Assembly: GCA_003241485.1 (NCBI GenBank)
Contig: QFQD01000070.1
Coordinates: 1-26,298, forward strand
Source: Ancylobacter novellus
GTDB lineage: Bacteria > Pseudomonadota > Alphaproteobacteria > Rhizobiales > Xanthobacteraceae
Reading direction: 5' to 3'
DNA length: 26,298 bases
The notes under the pieces were generated by a model. That model ran no database searches. It was not told the origin of the DNA and was given only the letters and a program-made list of their open reading frames with translations. Of this stretch, positions 22,979-26,298 are shown in pieces; position 1 is the stretch's first letter; each line of letters opens with the position of its first letter. The position numbers and the translations under genes were made by a program.

Positions 22979-23979
22979 ATGGCCGAGGATCGGCTTGAAC
23001 TCGCCGCCGGCGCCGCCCGCGATTTCGCGCGGCGCGCGCTGGAGGCGGCTGGCGCCCACCCGGCAATGGCCGGTTCGCTCGCCGAGGCGACGATTGCCGC
23101 CGAACTGCGTGCTTCGCGCATCTGGTGGACTATCTCGTCTCCCTGAAAGCCGGCCGCATCGATGGCCGTGCGGAGCCGATGGTGTCGTTTCCGACGCCGG
23201 CCCGGATCGAGGTGGATGTGCGGGGCGGCATCGCCCAGCTCGGTTTCGATGTCGCCTTCGAGGCGTTGTGCGCGCGCGCCTTCGAGCTTGGTGTCGCGAG
23301 CCTCGCGGTCAGCGGCAGCTTCACCACCGGAGAGCTCGGAGACTATGCCCTCCGGCTTGCGGAAAAGGGGCTTGTCGCACTGGCCGCCACCAACGGCCCG
23401 CCGCTGATGAGCCCGCCGGGCGTGACGCGGGCGGTCTACTGCACCAACCCGCTCGCCTTCGCCGCGCCGGGCAAGGACGGTCCGGCCCTGCTGATCGATC
23501 AGGCCTCCAGTGCCACCGCCTTCGTCAATATTCGCGGCGCGGCCGCAACGGGCGAACCGATCCCGCAAGGCTGGGCCGTCGATGCGGACGGCGCGCCGAC
23601 CACCGATGCGGCAGCCGCACTTGAAGGCCATTTGCTGCCCTTCGGCGGGGCTCGCGGCGCCAATATCGCGTTGATGGTCGAGATCCTCGCGGCGGGCCTG
23701 ACGGGAGCGAACTGGTCGCTCGACGCTCCGAGCTTCATAGCGGGTGATCGTTCGCCCGGCGTCGGCCTGTTCGTGCTGGTCATCGCCCCCTGCGGCCATG
23801 CCGCAGGTCTGGCCGCCAGGCTCGCGGATCAGACGGCGCGACTTGCGGGGCTGGGTGTCCATGTGCCCGGCCGCGGCAAGCGCGGCGCGCGCGCCGGGGA
23901 TGACGTGCGGACGCTCAGCGTGCCTGCCGACGTGCTGGCGCGGATCGCGCAGATTTCAGGTGTCGAGCCGATCGGCTGA
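22979..23979 (+). pseudogene. Frameshifted Ldh2-family dehydrogenase/imine reductase
   Basis: Two reading frames together make one protein of the malate/L-lactate/ureidoglycolate dehydrogenase (Ldh2) family, which also includes Delta1-pyrroline-2-carboxylate reductases. Frame one runs 55 codons from ATG 22979 to a stop at 23144 and covers the N-terminal helix (AGSLAEATIAAELR). Frame two resumes near 23113 with FAHLVDYLVSLKAGRIDGRA and continues to 23979 with YCTNPLAFAAPG, IPQGWAVDADGAPTTDAAA and LLPFGGARG. The expected GxxSHG motif with the catalytic His, which belongs between ELR and FAHL, is missing. A loss of about 16 bases near 23110 would explain both the missing motif and the shift. It overlaps nothing and is coupled to the upstream flavoprotein. 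A sequencing error cannot be excluded. Confidence 0.8.
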
Positions 23980-24049
23980 GGCCCGTTGCATCGGCATAGC
24001 CGCGCGCGGTCGGCTTGCGCCACTGCCGGCCATGCCGGGGCATGTGATG

Positions 24050-24089
24050 AAATGTACGGTGATGTTTGAAATATTGACATAGGTGTACA
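24050..24089 (+). promoter_or_regulatory. Conserved element, copy 2, with strong dyad and -35 box
   Basis: This copy shows dyad symmetry, TGTAC-N4-ATGT-N11-ACAT-N4-GTACA (24053-24089). A consensus -35 TTGACA (24074-24079) lies inside it; a weak TAATCT follows at 24096 with 16-base spacing. A CATGCC-GG-GGCATG palindrome (24031-24044) sits just upstream. A protein bound here would cover the promoter, as expected for a repressor. Confidence 0.65.
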
Positions 24090-24132
24090 CAGGGCTAATC
24101 TCGTTCCCACTCTCCCCGCGATGCAGGCCGAC

Positions 24133-26172
24133 ATGTCGAACGATCCTCTGCTCCAGCCGTTCCAGCTCAAGCATCTGACGCTCCGCAACCGCATCATGAC
24201 GACATCGCATGAGCCGGCCTATGCCGAGGACGGCATGCCGAAGGAGCGCTACCGCGCCTACCATGTCGAGCGGGCCAAGGGCGGCATCGCGCTCACCATG
24301 ACGGCGGGTTCCGCCTCCGTCTCGAAGGACAGCCCGCCTTCCTTCGGCAATGTGCTGGTCTATAAGGACGAGGTCGTGCCGTGGATGCGCGAGCTCGCCG
24401 ATGCCTGCCACGAGCAGGGCACGGCGGTGATGATCCAGATCACCCATCTCGGTCGCCGCACGCGTTGGGACAAGGGCGACTGGCTCCCGGTCATCGCGCC
24501 CTCGCATGCCCGCGAGCCGGCACACCGCGCCTTTCCCAAGCGCATCGAGGACTGGGACATCGCGCGGGTCATCAAGGACTTCGCCGACGCCGCCGAGCGC
24601 ATGAAGGTGGCGGGGCTCGATGGCATCGAGATCGAGGCCTATGGCCATCTCGCCCAACAGTTCTGGTCGCCGGCGACCAATGATCTCGACGCGCCCTATG
24701 GCGGCTCGCTCGACAACCGGTTGCGCTTTACCTTCGACATGCTGAAGGCGATCCGCGACCGTGTCGGCCCGGACTTCATCGTCGGGGTGCGCTACACCGC
24801 GGACGAGATGGACATGCGCGACGGCATGGGCCGCGAGGAAGGCATGGAGGTCTCGCGCCGCCTCAAGGCAAGCGGCATGGTCGACTTCCTCAACATCATC
24901 CGCGGCCATATCGACACGGACTCGGCGCTGACCGATGTCATCCCGATCCAGGGCATGCCGAGCGCGCCGCATCTGGATTTCGCCGGCGAAATCCGCGCTG
25001 AGACGCGCTGGCCGGTGTTCCATGCCGCGCGCATTCCCGATGTCCCCACCGCGCGCCACGCCATCGCCTCGGGCAAGGTCGACATGGTCGGCATGACCCG
25101 CGCGCACCTCACCGACCCGCACATCGTGCGCAAGATCATTGCCGGTCGGGAAGACGACATCCGCCCGTGCGTGGGCGCCAATTACTGCCTCGACCGCATC
25201 TATCAGGGCGGGGCGGCTTTCTGCATCCATAACGGCGCCACCGGTCGCGAGACCACCATGCCGCACGACATTCCCCCGGCCGGCACGCGCCGCAAGATCG
25301 TCGTCGTGGGCGCGGGACCGGGCGGGCTGGAAGCGGCCCGCGTCGGTGCCGCCCGCGGCCATGAAGTGGTGCTGTTCGAGGCCGCGCCGCATGCCGGCGG
25401 GCAGGTGCGCCTCACCGCACAGAGCAAGCGCCGCCGCGAGATGATCGGCATCATCGACTGGCGTGTCGCCCAGTGCGAGGCGGCGGGCGTCACGCTCAAC
25501 TTCAACAGCTGGGCCGAAGCCGACACGGTGCTGGCGGAAAAGCCGGACGTGGTGATCCTCGCCACCGGCGGCCTGCCGAATACCGAGGTGCTCAGCGCCG
25601 GCAACGACCTAGTGGTTTCCGCCTGGGACATCATTTCGGGCGACGTGAAGCCGGGCCGCAACGTGCTGGTGTTCGACGATGCGGGCGACAATGTCGGCCT
25701 GCAGGCGGCGGAGGTGATCGCCCAGGCCGGCGGCAAGGTCGAGATCATGACGCCGGACCGGGTCTTCGCGCCGGAGGTGATGGGCATGAATCTCGTGCCC
25801 TATATGCGGGCGTTGCAGAAGCTCGACACCGTCTTCACCGTGACCTGGCGTCTGGAATCCGCCGAACGCGCGGGCAACATGATCAAGGCGGTCATCGGCT
25901 CGGATTATGGCGGGGTGCAGCAGGAGCGTCTCGTCGACCAGATCGTGGTCAATCACGGCACGCTGCCGCTGGATGACCTCTATTTCGAGCTGAAGCCCTT
26001 GTCCTCGAACCGCGGCGCGGTCGATTACGACGCGCTGATCGAGGGGCGCCCGCAGGCCCGCGACGACAATCCGGACGGCACGTTCCAGCTGTTCCGCATC
26101 GGTGACGCCGTTTCGGCCCGCAACACCCACGCCGCGATCTATGACGCGCTGCGTCTGGTGAAAGACCTCTGA
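24133..26172 (+). CDS. DgcA/N-methylproline-demethylase-like flavoprotein
   Basis: This 679-residue protein has the TMADH architecture: an FMN barrel (about 6-340), an iron-sulfur region and a C-terminal dinucleotide-binding part (GAGPGGLE at 393-400). It most resembles DgcA (dimethylglycine demethylation) and N-methylproline demethylases: ITHLGRRTRWD, AYGHLAQQFWSP with Tyr170 and His172, DMVGMTRAHLTDPH, and the C-terminal GDAVSARNTHAAIYDALRL. The cluster motif reads C346-V-G-A349-N-Y-C352 and C364, so one of the four usual Cys ligands is Ala. The start at 24133 has AGG 5 bases upstream; ATG 24121 is the alternative. The etfB start follows 28 bases later, consistent with ETF as electron acceptor. 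The exact amine substrate is inferred, not shown. Confidence 0.88.
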   Translation: MSNDPLLQPFQLKHLTLRNRIMTTSHEPAYAEDGMPKERYRAYHVERAKGGIALTMTAGSASVSKDSPPSFGNVLVYKDEVVPWMRELADACHEQGTAVMIQITHLGRRTRWDKGDWLPVIAPSHAREPAHRAFPKRIEDWDIARVIKDFADAAERMKVAGLDGIEIEAYGHLAQQFWSPATNDLDAPYGGSLDNRLRFTFDMLKAIRDRVGPDFIVGVRYTADEMDMRDGMGREEGMEVSRRLKASGMVDFLNIIRGHIDTDSALTDVIPIQGMPSAPHLDFAGEIRAETRWPVFHAARIPDVPTARHAIASGKVDMVGMTRAHLTDPHIVRKIIAGREDDIRPCVGANYCLDRIYQGGAAFCIHNGATGRETTMPHDIPPAGTRRKIVVVGAGPGGLEAARVGAARGHEVVLFEAAPHAGGQVRLTAQSKRRREMIGIIDWRVAQCEAAGVTLNFNSWAEADTVLAEKPDVVILATGGLPNTEVLSAGNDLVVSAWDIISGDVKPGRNVLVFDDAGDNVGLQAAEVIAQAGGKVEIMTPDRVFAPEVMGMNLVPYMRALQKLDTVFTVTWRLESAERAGNMIKAVIGSDYGGVQQERLVDQIVVNHGTLPLDDLYFELKPLSSNRGAVDYDALIEGRPQARDDNPDGTFQLFRIGDAVSARNTHAAIYDALRLVKDL

Positions 26173-26200
26173 GCCCAGCCTTGCCGAAGGAAGACGTCGG

Positions 26201-26298
26201 ATGAAGATTCTCGTGCCCGTTAAGCGGGTTGTTGATTACAACGTTAAGATCCGGGTGCGCGCGGACGGGTCGGGCGTGGAATTGTCGAACATCAAGAT
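26201..26298 (+). CDS. etfB: Electron transfer flavoprotein beta subunit, 5' part
   Basis: The window ends 32 codons into this gene. The visible N-terminus, MKILVPVKRVVDYNVKIRVR followed by ADGSGVELSNIK, is the characteristic start of bacterial ETF beta subunits. The ATG is preceded by GAAGGAAG with 7 bases of spacing and lies 28 bases after the flavoprotein stop, so the two are co-transcribed. ETF is a soluble heterodimer that takes electrons from dehydrogenases such as TMADH and passes them to ETF-ubiquinone oxidoreductase. Its presence supports the reading of the upstream flavoproteins as ETF-linked dehydrogenases. etfA is expected just beyond the window. Confidence 0.9.
   Translation, partial: MKILVPVKRVVDYNVKIRVRADGSGVELSNIK

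Noticed and set aside
20809..23862. A 1017-codon open frame on the minus strand opposite the first flavoprotein and the Ldh2 pseudogene
   Set aside because: It is antisense to well-recognised enzymes, is rich in Arg, Gly, His and Ala with no known domain, and reflects lack of stop codons in GC-rich sequence.
23956..25392. A 478-codon minus-strand frame opposite the DgcA-like gene
   Set aside because: It is a shadow of a conserved enzyme and has no recognisable domain.

Overview
This is a high-GC, densely coded stretch of chromosome or large replicon. It probably comes from an alphaproteobacterium, most plausibly Hyphomicrobiales or Rhodobacterales. That assignment rests on protein style (DUF2254, tripartite tricarboxylate transporter, DgcA-like demethylase next to ETF) and is an inference. 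Nearly everything is catabolic: importers, dehydrogenases, lyases and their local regulators. I saw no tRNA, rRNA, CRISPR array, insertion sequence or phage gene.

Region 1 (1-4400) is mixed. It holds a DUF2254 membrane protein, an SDR-family protein followed by an NTF2-like protein, a LysR regulator divergent from that pair, and a small exported protein of unknown function.

Region 2 (4572-16469) looks like one catabolic island. A LysR regulator is divergent from a large FAD/4Fe-4S D-2-hydroxyacid dehydrogenase of the YdiJ type, which is followed by an unusual LysR protein with two DNA-binding domains. Next come a 6-phosphogluconate-dehydrogenase-like oxidoreductase, then galB-galC-galD (4-oxalomesaconate hydratase, CHA aldolase, 4-oxalomesaconate tautomerase), and on the opposite strand a tripartite tricarboxylate transporter in the order tctA-tctC-tctB. 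The three gal enzymes are the lower part of the gallate / protocatechuate 4,5-cleavage pathway and yield pyruvate and oxaloacetate. No ring-cleavage dioxygenase is present here. I infer that the island may import and oxidise a C7 tricarboxylate-type acid directly.

Region 3 (16914-26298) is a second catabolic unit. It contains a TetR regulator, a polar-amino-acid ABC importer (ATPase, two permeases, binding protein), two large TMADH/2,4-dienoyl-CoA-reductase-type flavoproteins (the second resembles DgcA / N-methylproline demethylase), a frameshifted Ldh2-family dehydrogenase lying between them, and the first 32 codons of an ETF beta subunit cut by the window end. I infer uptake and oxidative N-demethylation of an N-methylated amino acid, with electrons passing to ETF. 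A conserved 40-bp element precedes both flavoprotein genes at matching spacing and is the best candidate for a shared operator.
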